A DNA stretch of 64,000 bases from contig CALALB010000037.1 of NCBI GenBank assembly GCA_937923175.1, forward strand, positions 1-64,000. The letters are read 5' to 3'. Every line of letters starts with the position of its first letter. Positions within the stretch are counted from its first letter, which is position 1. The notes under the pieces are model-generated. The model did no database searches. It had not been told where the DNA came from and saw nothing but the letters and a program-made list of their open reading frames with translations. The DNA comes from an uncultured Chromatiaceae bacterium. Lineage in GTDB: Bacteria; Pseudomonadota; Gammaproteobacteria; Chromatiales; Chromatiaceae. The position numbers were made by a program, and so were the translations under genes. Positions 23,779-32,363 of the stretch are shown here, piece by piece.

Positions 23779-24939
23779 TCAACCAGAACAGCCCCCTTCT
23801 CGGCCATGATGCGCTGTATTCCCTACCAAGGCCGGCTGCTCTGGAAACCCCTCCAGATCGCTATAGCGGGTCGCAATCGCACAGAACTCATTAAACCGGG
23901 CAATAAAGGCATCGACCACATCCGGGTCAAAATGACTGCCGCGTCCAGCGATGATGATCCGATACGATTCCTCAAATGAGAGGGGCGGCTTATAGACCCG
24001 CGCTGAGATCAGGGCGTCAAAGACATCGGCCAGGGCCATCAGACGCGCCGCAATCGGGATCGCATCACCGGCCAACCCTTCCGGATACCCGCTCCCATCC
24101 CAGCGTTCGTGATGATAATGCGCGATGTCCTTGGCTATCGCGAGAAACTCCAGGGGCCGATCGGCATCGCGTTCGGCCTGTTCGAGGGCATCGCGCCCCA
24201 GCTTGGCATGGGTCTTCATGATCGCCCATTCCTCCGGCGTGAGCTTGCCCGGTTTAAGCAGGATATGATCAGGGATGCCGACCTTGCCGATATCGTGCAA
24301 GGGGGCAGACTTGACCAAAAGCGCAATGTGATGGGGGGTCAAAAAGTCCTTAAACCGCAGATGGGTCGAGAGTTCCTCGGCCAGGGTGCGCATATAACCC
24401 TGGGTGCGGCGCAGATGATTGCCGGTCTCCGGATCGCGGATCTCGGCCAGATGCGCTAAGGCATGGATGGTGACATCCTGGATCGCCAAAACCTCGCTCA
24501 TCCGGCGCTCTAGCTCTGCCTCTAAATAGCTGTTCTGATGTTTCAGCCGGTCGCGGGCGCGTTTGAGCTCAAGCTGGGTATGGACGCGGGCGCGCAGGAT
24601 GGGGGGGATGACCGGTTTGGCGATGTAATCGACCGCCCCCACATCCAAACCGCGGATCTCGGACTCAGTGTTGTCTATGGCCGTGACAAAGATCACCGGG
24701 ATATCGGCGGTTTCTGGATCTGCGCGCAGCTGATCGAAGACCTCATAGCCATCCATCCCGGGCATCATGACATCGAGCAGGATTAGATCCGGTTTGGGAG
24801 GGGTTTTGACGATCCTGAGCGCGCGCTCGCCCGAGGTCGCGGCACGTACCCGATACTCGCCTTGCAAAAGCTCGCTTAGGACCGCAAGGTTTTCCGGGGC
24901 ATCATCGACGATGAGGATGGTGGAGGTGGAGACATTCAT
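23779..24939 (-). CDS. Response regulator with HD-GYP domain (predicted c-di-GMP phosphodiesterase)
   Basis: The protein is a two-domain signalling protein of 386 residues. The receiver domain (about 1-125) has acidic pocket residues D12-D13, the phospho-acceptor D56 in LILLDVMMPGMDGYEV, T86 and K108. After a helical linker, the HD-GYP domain carries HDIGKVGIPD (HD at 215-216), HHERWDGSGYP (HHE at 276-278, GSGYP 282-286) and the later DVFDAL. The motifs needed for hydrolysis of cyclic di-GMP are present. No histidine kinase is adjacent, so the partner is unknown. It lies downstream of parC on the same strand. Confidence 0.92.
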   Translation of the reverse strand: MNVSTSTILIVDDAPENLAVLSELLQGEYRVRAATSGERALRIVKTPPKPDLILLDVMMPGMDGYEVFDQLRADPETADIPVIFVTAIDNTESEIRGLDVGAVDYIAKPVIPPILRARVHTQLELKRARDRLKHQNSYLEAELERRMSEVLAIQDVTIHALAHLAEIRDPETGNHLRRTQGYMRTLAEELSTHLRFKDFLTPHHIALLVKSAPLHDIGKVGIPDHILLKPGKLTPEEWAIMKTHAKLGRDALEQAERDADRPLEFLAIAKDIAHYHHERWDGSGYPEGLAGDAIPIAARLMALADVFDALISARVYKPPLSFEESYRIIIAGRGSHFDPDVVDAFIARFNEFCAIATRYSDLEGFPEQPALVGNTAHHGREGGCSG

Positions 24940-25066
24940 GGTGATCGCACCCTGTTGGGCTGCTCCAAGGCGGTCATGCGTTTTTAAGCCCTCTGACAGC
25001 TCATCCAGTCATTAACGGCAGCGATTGAGGTTTTATGCCCAAAACAGGGACTCAATCCGCGGGAAT

Positions 25067-27295
25067 TCAAGCCCAGATCCTCAGCTGGTCAACCCGCTGA
25101 AAGCCGCGCGGCAGCAACCGTCCCCGCCGCCCGCGTTCGCCGCGGTAGGCCAAAAGATCCTCTGGCTTGAGCTTGAGCTCGCGCCTGCCGGCATTGATCG
25201 CCAGGCCCATCCCTTCCCCCAGGGCTGCCAGGGCCACCAGGCGTTCGCCGGGGCTTAGGGCGCTGAGCCTATTGCCCTTGCCGCGCGCCATCTCGGGGAG
25301 TTCGGAACGCCCAAAAATCAATAGATGCCCGCTACTGCCAACCGCGGCGATCCAAGTAAGCCCCGGCTCGAGCTTGACGGGGGCCAGCATCTGCGCCCCC
25401 TCGGGCAGGGTCAGGACCGATTTACCCGCCTTGGGACGGGCGATCAGGTCCTCGAAGCGGAGGATAAAGCCATAGCCGGCATCCGAGGCCAGAAGATAAC
25501 GCGCCTGGGGGTCATCGCCGAGCACAGCGATAAAACGTGCCCCAGACGGCGGTTCGAGCCTGCCGGTGAGGGGTTCGCCCTGACCACGCGCCGAGGGCAG
25601 GGCATGGGCCGACAAGGCATAGCTGCGTCCAGTCGAATCGAGAAACACTGCCATCTGGGTGCTGCGCAGACGGGCGGCCATCAGGAATCTGTCGCCTGAA
25701 CGATAGCCTAGAGCAGCCCCATCGATCTCATGTCCCTTGGCCGCGCGTACCCAGCCCTTTTCCGAGAGGATCACCGTCAGTGGCTCGCTGGGATTAAGCT
25801 CAGTCTCATCGAATGCCAGGGCAGGCGGACGCTCGACCAGGGGAGAGCGCCGGGCATCGCCATAGCGTTCGGCGTCAGCGGCGATCTCGGCGCGGATAAA
25901 CTGCTTAAGTTGCCCATCATCACCCAACAGCGCCTCAAGGCGCGCACGCTCTTGGAAAAGCTCGGATTGCTCAGCGCGAATCCTGAGCTCTTCCAAGCGC
26001 GCCAGCTGGCGCAACCTGGTATTGAGCACCCACTCGGCCTGGGCCTCACTCAACCCCAGCCGGGCCATGAGCACTGGCTTGGGCTCATCCTCGTGGCGCA
26101 CGATCTCAATCACCAGGTCCAGATCGAGCAGGGCGCGCAGTAATCCCTCCAACAGGTGCAGGCGCTCTAAAATCCTTTCCAGGCGATTGTGGAGTCGCCG
26201 GCGCACCATCTCGGTGCGAAAGATCAGCCATTCGGCCAGGAGCTCACGCAGGTTCATCACCCGCGGCCGACCATTGAGCCCGATCAGATTGAGATTGACA
26301 CGATAGCTGCGCTCCAGATCGGTGGTCGCAAAGAGATGTGCCATCAGGCGCTCGCTATCGACCCGATTGGACCGCGGCACGATCACCAGCCGGGTCGGAT
26401 ATTCATGATCGGACTCATCGCGAAGGTCCTCGATCATAGGAAGTTTTTTGGCATTGAGCTGGGCGGCGATCTGCTCGAGCACCCGGCTCCCCGAGACCTG
26501 ATAGGGAAGCGCAGTGATCACGATCTCGCCGCGCTCGCGGACATAGCGCGCGCGTTGGCGGAAGGTACCGCTGCCGGTTTGATAGATCTTCAAAAGCTCA
26601 TCGCGGGGGGTGATCAGCTCGGCCTCAGTGGGTAGGTCCGGCCCCTGGATAAAACGCATCAGTTCCTCGACGCTTGCCTCAGGATGCTCTAGGAGATGGA
26701 TACAGGCCTGCGCCACCTCGCGCAGGTTATGGGAGGGGATATCAGTCGCCATGCCCACCGCGATCCCTGAGGCGCCATTCAGCAAGATATTGGGCAAACG
26801 CGCCGGCAGCAGGCGCGGCTCTTGGAGCGTCCCATCGAAGTTCGGCTGCCACTCGATGGTCCCCTGGTCGAGCTCGGCAAGCAAAAGCTCGGAATAGCGC
26901 GTCAGACGCGCCTCGGTATAGCGCATCGCGGCAAAGGATTTGGGGTCATCGGCCGAACCCCAGTTGCCTTGCCCATCGATCAGCGGATAGCGATAGCTAA
27001 ACGGCTGGGCCATGAGGACCATGGCCTCATAACAAGCAGCATCGCCATGGGGATGATATTTGCCAAGCACATCGCCGACGGTACGGGCCGATTTTTTGAA
27101 TTTGGCATCCGGGTCTAATCCCAGCTCGGCCATAGCATAGAGGATGCGTCTCTGGACAGGTTTCAAACCATCCCCAAGATGTGGCAAGGCGCGATCGAGG
27201 ATGACCGCCATCGCATAATCCAGATAGGCCTTTTCAGTAAAGGCCTTGAGAGGCCGGCATTCCAGGCCATCGGTATAGAGGGTTGTTTCAGACAT
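25067..27295 (-). CDS. parC: DNA topoisomerase IV subunit A
   Basis: ParC is the DNA-cleaving subunit of the decatenating topoisomerase IV. The 742-residue protein has the winged-helix/tower region with [15 protein letters not shown], the quinolone-determining segment [12 protein letters not shown] (the position of E. coli Ser80 is Ala86 here), and the catalytic tyrosine Y126 in MRYTEARL. The C-terminal beta-pinwheel follows. It lies 59 bases after cca on the same strand. The parE partner is not in the window. Confidence 0.95.
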   Translation of the reverse strand: MSETTLYTDGLECRPLKAFTEKAYLDYAMAVILDRALPHLGDGLKPVQRRILYAMAELGLDPDAKFKKSARTVGDVLGKYHPHGDAACYEAMVLMAQPFSYRYPLIDGQGNWGSADDPKSFAAMRYTEARLTRYSELLLAELDQGTIEWQPNFDGTLQEPRLLPARLPNILLNGASGIAVGMATDIPSHNLREVAQACIHLLEHPEASVEELMRFIQGPDLPTEAELITPRDELLKIYQTGSGTFRQRARYVRERGEIVITALPYQVSGSRVLEQIAAQLNAKKLPMIEDLRDESDHEYPTRLVIVPRSNRVDSERLMAHLFATTDLERSYRVNLNLIGLNGRPRVMNLRELLAEWLIFRTEMVRRRLHNRLERILERLHLLEGLLRALLDLDLVIEIVRHEDEPKPVLMARLGLSEAQAEWVLNTRLRQLARLEELRIRAEQSELFQERARLEALLGDDGQLKQFIRAEIAADAERYGDARRSPLVERPPALAFDETELNPSEPLTVILSEKGWVRAAKGHEIDGAALGYRSGDRFLMAARLRSTQMAVFLDSTGRSYALSAHALPSARGQGEPLTGRLEPPSGARFIAVLGDDPQARYLLASDAGYGFILRFEDLIARPKAGKSVLTLPEGAQMLAPVKLEPGLTWIAAVGSSGHLLIFGRSELPEMARGKGNRLSALSPGERLVALAALGEGMGLAINAGRRELKLKPEDLLAYRGERGRRGRLLPRGFQRVDQLRIWA

Positions 27296-27354
27296 CGGGT
27301 GTAGCGATCCTTGAGATCTTTCCCAGGGCCGGCTTTGCGCAAAGGAGGCGCATC

Positions 27355-28647
27355 CTAAGCCGGATCCGGGGGTTCAGGGTGCAGGGCGCGGATGGCCGCC
27401 AGGCGCGCAGCGCGAATACGCTGCGCGATGAGCTCAGGCCGGTCAGTCCCCTGGGCGATCGCCCCGGCATCGACCGCGGCTGCCGCAGCGCGCAGCGCCC
27501 GCCAGCGCTCGGCCTGGGGATAGGGACGTTCTCTATAGCCGAGCCGCCCGCGAAAATCGGCCTCGCAGGCCAGAAGCAGTTGCTCAAACCGCTCGGGGCG
27601 GCGCCAGGCATCGGCGCGTTCCAAAAGATCCAGGATCGTTGCCGGGCGCAGCTCATCGACCTTGTGGATCAGGCCATGCTCAGCGGTAACCAGACGTGCG
27701 AGCTCGCGAAAGCGCCTGGGCACACGCAACCGATCGCCCAGGGCATCGACTAAGGGCAGGCCGCGTTCCTCATGCCCATGATGACTGGGGAGGATCTCAG
27801 CAGGGGTAGTGCCTTTGCCCAGATCGTGGCAAAGTGCAGCAAAGACCACCTCGGGCGCCGGGGACAATTGGGCGGCCAGCTCGATGACCAACAGGGTGTG
27901 AGCGCCGCAATCGACCTCGGGGTGCCAGTCGGCCTTTTGCGGGACCCCCCACAGCCGATCGAGCTCAGGCATAAGACGCGCCAAGGCCCCGCACTCGCGC
28001 AAGACCTCGAAAAAGCGCGCCGGATGCGCTTCGGTCAAGGCGCGCACCAGTTCCTGCCAGACCCGCTCGGGGACCAGGGCATCGACCTCCCCGGCCTCGA
28101 CCATGCGTCGCATCAGCTCAAGGGTCTCCGGGGCCAGGGTAAAACCCAATCCAGCAAAGCGCGCGGCAAAGCGCGCGATCCGGAGGAGACGCACCGGGTC
28201 CTCGACAAATGCCAGCGAGACATGGCGCAGCACCCGGGCCCTGAGATCCGCCTGCCCCCCATAGGGATCGATCAGCCGGCCATCTGGGGCCAGCGCCAGG
28301 GCATTGATGGTCAGATCGCGCCGGCCCAGATCCTCTTCCAAGGTGACAGCGGGATCGGATTGGATCGCAAAGCCATGATAGCCAGGGGCAATCTTGCGCT
28401 CAGTGCGCGCCAGGGCATATTCCTCTTGGGTCTTGGGGTGCAAAAAGACTGGAAACCCCTTTCCGACCGCTTTGAAACCGCGCGCGAGCATCTCCTCGAC
28501 CGTCGCGCCGACGACCACATAGTCATATTCGGTCGGGGTAAGCCCGAGCAATAGATCGCGTACCGCACCGCCGACCAGATAGACCTCAAGCCCCTCAGTC
28601 GCGGCTAGGTCCAAAAAGGGTTTAGACTCTTGCGATCCCAAGGCCAT
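27355..28647 (-). CDS. cca: Multifunctional CCA tRNA nucleotidyltransferase
   Basis: Cca adds or repairs the 3' CCA of tRNAs. The nucleotidyltransferase head has [14 protein letters not shown] and the EYDYVVVG acidic pair, then [13 protein letters not shown] and the [16 protein letters not shown] block. A C-terminal HD domain (CHDLGKG with GHEERG) fits the E. coli-type enzyme with phosphatase/phosphodiesterase activity. The start is uncertain: the ATG at 28647 adds about 20 residues before the usual beginning, and a further in-frame ATG lies at 28677. The divergent DUF2939 gene starts only 16 bases away. Confidence 0.93.
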   Translation of the reverse strand: MALGSQESKPFLDLAATEGLEVYLVGGAVRDLLLGLTPTEYDYVVVGATVEEMLARGFKAVGKGFPVFLHPKTQEEYALARTERKIAPGYHGFAIQSDPAVTLEEDLGRRDLTINALALAPDGRLIDPYGGQADLRARVLRHVSLAFVEDPVRLLRIARFAARFAGLGFTLAPETLELMRRMVEAGEVDALVPERVWQELVRALTEAHPARFFEVLRECGALARLMPELDRLWGVPQKADWHPEVDCGAHTLLVIELAAQLSPAPEVVFAALCHDLGKGTTPAEILPSHHGHEERGLPLVDALGDRLRVPRRFRELARLVTAEHGLIHKVDELRPATILDLLERADAWRRPERFEQLLLACEADFRGRLGYRERPYPQAERWRALRAAAAAVDAGAIAQGTDRPELIAQRIRAARLAAIRALHPEPPDPA

Positions 28648-28663
28648 ATTGAACCCAGCACCC

Positions 28664-29149
28664 ATGCGTTTTCTCATTTATCTGCTGCTGCTTCTGCTCA
28701 TTCTCTATGGGCTTTGGCCCTATTACAGCCTCTATCGGCTCGAGGCTGCGCTCCTGCGTCCAGACGACACCGAGCTTGCCAGCCTTGTAGATCTGCCCGC
28801 GATCCGTGCCAATTATCAACACCGGATCGCTGCGGGTCTCAATACCCTGCTTCCGCCCGCCAGCCCGCAGTTACAAGGGTCTGTCGGCTGGATCCGGGAG
28901 GGTGCCGAACGGCTCGGCGAACGCGCCCTCGACCAGATCATCACCCTCGCTTGGGTGCGGGAAACCCTGCGCCATACGGTCACCGAGATCACCGGTCAAG
29001 ACCCCCCTTATCTATTGCAGGCGGTGGATTTCGCCTTTTTCGAGTCGCCCGAGCGTTTTCTAGTCCGGCTCGGTCTGCTCGGGGAAAGCGCCACCCATCT
29101 GCGCCTCAGCCGCAGTGGTGCTGGCTGGCGCCTGACGGACATCATCTAA
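28664..29149 (+). CDS. DUF2939 family membrane-anchored protein
   Basis: The ATG at 28664 gives MRFLIYLLLLLLILYGLWPY, an N-terminal signal anchor, followed by a YYSLYRLEAALLRPDDTEL segment typical of DUF2939 proteins, where the domain repeatedly starts with a transmembrane helix and a Y-x-L-x-x-A helix. The remaining 120 residues should lie in the periplasm. The protein has 161 residues. Its function is not known. It is transcribed divergently from cca with a 16-base gap. Confidence 0.8.
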   Translation: MRFLIYLLLLLLILYGLWPYYSLYRLEAALLRPDDTELASLVDLPAIRANYQHRIAAGLNTLLPPASPQLQGSVGWIREGAERLGERALDQIITLAWVRETLRHTVTEITGQDPPYLLQAVDFAFFESPERFLVRLGLLGESATHLRLSRSGAGWRLTDII

Positions 29150-29261
29150 AGGGACATCCAGGTGGCGCGAATCATCTTGGGGTGTAGCCGGCAAGCGATT
29201 GGGGTCAAATCGTCGCCCTACCCTTCATCGCCGCCAGATTCTAAAGGTAAAGGACTCGGCG

Positions 29262-30638
29262 TCATTCACCTCGGTCCGCCAGGTGATAATGCATCCAGAG
29301 ACGCAGATGCTTGTACAGGCGTCCCAGGTTCAAGGCCGCGATCAGCATCAATCGATGGAGGGTCCCCAGGTCGCGGCGCTGCCATAGACCCGAACTCCAC
29401 TGGGTCTGTTTGATATATAGGATCACCTCCCGTCGATCCGTAGGCGAAAAGAGACCGCGGATCATCCGCCAAGGCGTGGGGACGACGCGTTTATCGACGA
29501 AACAACCCACACCAAAGACATCGTTATGTTTAAGCGCCGCATAGGCCTCGGAGATCTGACGATCGGGTCGTTCGATGAGCTCGCTCCACAGCTCACAGGC
29601 GATCTCACGCAGATCTTGGCTGCGGATCGATCGATCCTCGACATAGGGTGCCCAATACCGGCAGGCAAACAGGACGCCCTCCTGGAAATAGTGGACCACC
29701 TCGGTATAGACGGCCTCCTCGGTAGGTTCGCGCAGACGTATGGCCTGCGCCTGTTGCCCGCCGCCTGCAAGCCGATAGCCCATGACACTGCCATTCGGCG
29801 AGTTGCACAGCATCTCCATGGGCGAGATCGCATCGAGTAGGTGACTATAAAACAGGCTCAGGTTGGCATTGGGTCCATAGGCGCGTTTGACCCCATTGGG
29901 TGGTTGGGGGTTGCGAAAGCGCTGTAATCCCAGGTAATAGCCATAAAACCGCGTCCTGGGCATCAACAGGGCCAGATTGTCCTGGATGGTCCCGCGCCAC
30001 CCGATATCGACCAGGCCAAAGGGCCCATGCCCGTCGATCAGACCCTGTTGCGCAAAATAGAGCAAGGCGGCTTCGCGATCGGCGGCAATCTTTGCTGAGA
30101 CCAGCTGGACAAAATCCGCATCGGCAAATAGCGCCTTGACCCTTGGATCCAGCCAGGGATAGACGATGGTTTCAACCAGGGGTAATCCATGGCGGCTTGC
30201 CAAGGACTCGATGGACCCGGGTTCGAGGCCCAGGGAACGGGCCAGGGCAAAGAGCGATTGGCTGTCATAAAGGCTCCATAGCCGCTGCATTTCCTCGAGA
30301 CTGACCGAGCGCAGCGAGGCCGCGAAGGTTGCCAGACGGCTGACCTCTAGGATGCGGTAGGCTGGCAGGCGATGGCTGGCGAGCTGGTCGTTAGGGATGA
30401 CCGCGGCAAAGACGCGAGCAAAGAATTCACCTTCGCGGGTAAAGAAATAAACCCGCTCGACGTCATCGATGATCGCCTGTTCAGCGATAAACAACGCCTG
30501 GCCCACGAATAAGGGGGCCGTTTTGATCCCCAGCCGAAACAGCAAAGCGGACTTGGTGTTGAGCGGTTCCACGAGAGGGCGCGCCGCTGCAAGGGCTGCC
30601 CCCTCAATCTGGTTGAGCAATGATGACTGCCCGCTCAA
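29262..30638 (-). CDS. COG5610-like HAD-associated protein, orphan
   Basis: The 458-residue protein contains YFFTREGEFFARVF (about residues 64-77) and a GLVDIGWRGTIQDNLALL segment, features of the second half of predicted HAD-superfamily proteins (COG5610) often fused to or beside glycosyltransferases in surface-polysaccharide loci. The N-terminal HAD nucleophile motif (DxFDT) of the full-length relatives is absent, so it is either a shorter variant or 5'-truncated. No polysaccharide genes are adjacent. The start is a TTG at 30638 preceded by AAAGGA eight bases upstream, and the two pair in a small hairpin. I cannot assign a function. Confidence 0.7.
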   Translation of the reverse strand: MSGQSSLLNQIEGAALAAARPLVEPLNTKSALLFRLGIKTAPLFVGQALFIAEQAIIDDVERVYFFTREGEFFARVFAAVIPNDQLASHRLPAYRILEVSRLATFAASLRSVSLEEMQRLWSLYDSQSLFALARSLGLEPGSIESLASRHGLPLVETIVYPWLDPRVKALFADADFVQLVSAKIAADREAALLYFAQQGLIDGHGPFGLVDIGWRGTIQDNLALLMPRTRFYGYYLGLQRFRNPQPPNGVKRAYGPNANLSLFYSHLLDAISPMEMLCNSPNGSVMGYRLAGGGQQAQAIRLREPTEEAVYTEVVHYFQEGVLFACRYWAPYVEDRSIRSQDLREIACELWSELIERPDRQISEAYAALKHNDVFGVGCFVDKRVVPTPWRMIRGLFSPTDRREVILYIKQTQWSSGLWQRRDLGTLHRLMLIAALNLGRLYKHLRLWMHYHLADRGE

Positions 30639-30655
30639 GGATGCAATCCTTTGAA
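30636..30655 (-). promoter_or_regulatory. Hairpin burying the ribosome-binding site and TTG start
   Basis: Read on the minus strand, AAGGAT-TGC-ATCCTT forms a perfect 6-base-pair stem with a three-base loop. The left arm is the Shine-Dalgarno-like AAGGA and the right arm runs into the TTG start codon of the orphan COG5610-like gene. This could limit translation unless opened; the effect is inferred. Confidence 0.5.
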
Positions 30656-30777
30656 TCGCCCGCGAACAGCCTTGGTGGATGGTCCCTTCTGAATACCCTG
30701 ATCCATCGTCTTTGGACCCTTGCTGTTTGCGGGCATAGCAGGAATGCCTCGGGGATCTGGAGTTGGGTTATGATGGG

Positions 30778-31317
30778 TTATACCCCTGGTGCTGAGGGCG
30801 CCCCGGTCAATGAGGCCGCAGTCAGCCCTTTGGCAAGGGTGCCCAACTCGGTATCGATCATCAACAAACCCTGGCCCTGGTCGCCGAAGAGATGCAGTCG
30901 CCCCAGGATATCATTGATCGTTGCCTCCTCCTCGATCTGCTCGGTGACAAACCAGTGGAGAAAGATCTGGGTGGCATGGTCCCGTTCAACCAGGGCATAT
31001 TCGATCAGCTCGTTGATCGCAGCGGTCACATTGCGCTCGTGTTCCAGGGTGCGCTCAAACATGGGCAACACCCGCCGCTCGCTCGGCTCAGGGGCAGGGA
31101 TTGGCTTGAGTTCGACCGCTACACCTTGGTCGAGTAGATAGCGATACAACCGCAGGGCATGGCCCTGTTCCTCGGTGTGTCTAGCAAAGAACCAGGCCGC
31201 TGTTCCCTTGAGGTTCATCGACTCGGACTGGGCCGCAAGCCCGAGATAAAAATAGGCCGAATAGAGCTCGCGATTGAGCTGGGCATTGAGATGCTGGGCC
31301 ATGGTCGACGAGATCAT
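30778..31317 (-). CDS. ftnA: Ferritin
   Basis: This is a non-haem ferritin that oxidises and stores iron in a 24-subunit shell. The ATG at 31317 is preceded by GGAGG at ideal spacing, so the longer TTG-started form (31329) is rejected. The 179-residue protein has the ferritin helices with E-L-Y-S-A-Y-F-Y-L near the N-terminus, the HTEEQGHALRLYRYL ferroxidase helix (E-x-x-x-H), and TEQIEEEATINDIL later. It is divergent from the CysD-like gene, 221 bases away. It resembles FtnA rather than bacterioferritin, since no haem-ligand Met is evident. Confidence 0.93.
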   Translation of the reverse strand: MISSTMAQHLNAQLNRELYSAYFYLGLAAQSESMNLKGTAAWFFARHTEEQGHALRLYRYLLDQGVAVELKPIPAPEPSERRVLPMFERTLEHERNVTAAINELIEYALVERDHATQIFLHWFVTEQIEEEATINDILGRLHLFGDQGQGLLMIDTELGTLAKGLTAASLTGAPSAPGV

Positions 31318-31538
31318 ATCCACCTCCAAGAATCGTTTGCCCTTTCAAAATAAAACCCAAGCGATCAGGGGTGCCGGAACTGCCCTAAGGCCGCTGGACA
31401 AAACCGGTTCAGGGTTTAGTATGTGATCATCCAAGCACAAATCCAGCGCCAAGATGGGGATGCCCTCGGATGTGCAGGTCGGTGAGTCAGCCAGGCGCGA
31501 CCGATTTGGATACTAGCAAGCCCGGAGCCAATCCACCC

Positions 31539-32363
31539 ATGCAAACACTCGAATCAGAGGCGATCGAGATCATCCGGGAGGCCGTGGCAGGTGCGCAAAG
31601 ACCAGCGATGCTTTGGGCCGAGGGCAAGGAGTCAGCGGTCCTGTTACACCTGGCACGCAGCTCATTTTACCCCCGGCCCCTGCCCTTCCCGGTGTTTTAT
31701 CTTGATTATGGGCAGCGAAACCCAGAGCTTAACCGCTACCGATCCGATCAGATCGCCGAGTTCGGGATACGGCTGCTCACCCCAACCCCGCCCCTTGCTG
31801 AATCCGCTGCTCAGACTCCCTGCCCGTCTGTTCAACAGATTGCCCGCGCCGAAAACCTCGACCTGGTGATATGCGGCCTAAGGCATGACGAGGGGCGTCA
31901 TGCCGCTGTTGGCCAGGTCTTTGCCGCCCAGGACCCAGCGCATCCCCTGACCACTCCTGACCTGCGCCCGGCGCCCTGGGGGCTGTATCATACCCATCGC
32001 CGCACTGAGGAGATCCTAGAGGTCTTTCCCCTGGCCCATTGGACCGCGCTCGATGTCTGGCTGTATATCGAGTCCGAGGGCATCCCCATCGCCCCCCTCT
32101 ATCTGGCCGCTGAACGCTGGGTCAGGCGCAGTGGCGATCGCTGGATCCTGATCGATCCTGATCGGCCGCGTGGCGTCGCTGACCGAGGTGAACCGCGTTG
32201 GGTCCGGGTGCCCAGTCTGGCTGAGCGGCCCTTGATCGCTGTGGAGAGCCGCGCTGAGACCCTGGAGAGCTTGATCGCTGAGCTACTGGAGGCGCCTGTT
32301 ACACCTGAATCGAGCCAGGATCCAGTCACCGAGATCCAGGGCATCCAGGAGGATAGGGCATGA
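31539..32363 (+). CDS. CysD-like protein (divergent sulfate adenylyltransferase small subunit)
   Basis: The 274-residue protein aligns by eye with CysD along its length: an [12 protein letters not shown] start, [17 protein letters not shown], and [20 protein letters not shown] then [12 protein letters not shown]. The PP-loop that binds ATP, normally SIGKDSS, is AEGKESA (27-33). The GGARRDEEKSR block is reduced to [11 protein letters not shown]. The RTLGCYPLTGAVES block reads [13 protein letters not shown], so its cysteine is gone. A central stretch of about 40-60 residues is missing. It is translationally coupled (ATGA) to the next gene. It is probably not a standard ATP sulfurylase subunit. 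The start at 31539 is supported by GGAG upstream; an earlier frame to 31470 is less likely. Confidence 0.75.
   Translation: MQTLESEAIEIIREAVAGAQRPAMLWAEGKESAVLLHLARSSFYPRPLPFPVFYLDYGQRNPELNRYRSDQIAEFGIRLLTPTPPLAESAAQTPCPSVQQIARAENLDLVICGLRHDEGRHAAVGQVFAAQDPAHPLTTPDLRPAPWGLYHTHRRTEEILEVFPLAHWTALDVWLYIESEGIPIAPLYLAAERWVRRSGDRWILIDPDRPRGVADRGEPRWVRVPSLAERPLIAVESRAETLESLIAELLEAPVTPESSQDPVTEIQGIQEDRA

Noticed and set aside
27772-28554. A 260-codon plus-strand open frame opposite cca
   Set aside because: Antisense shadow of cca with no family resemblance.
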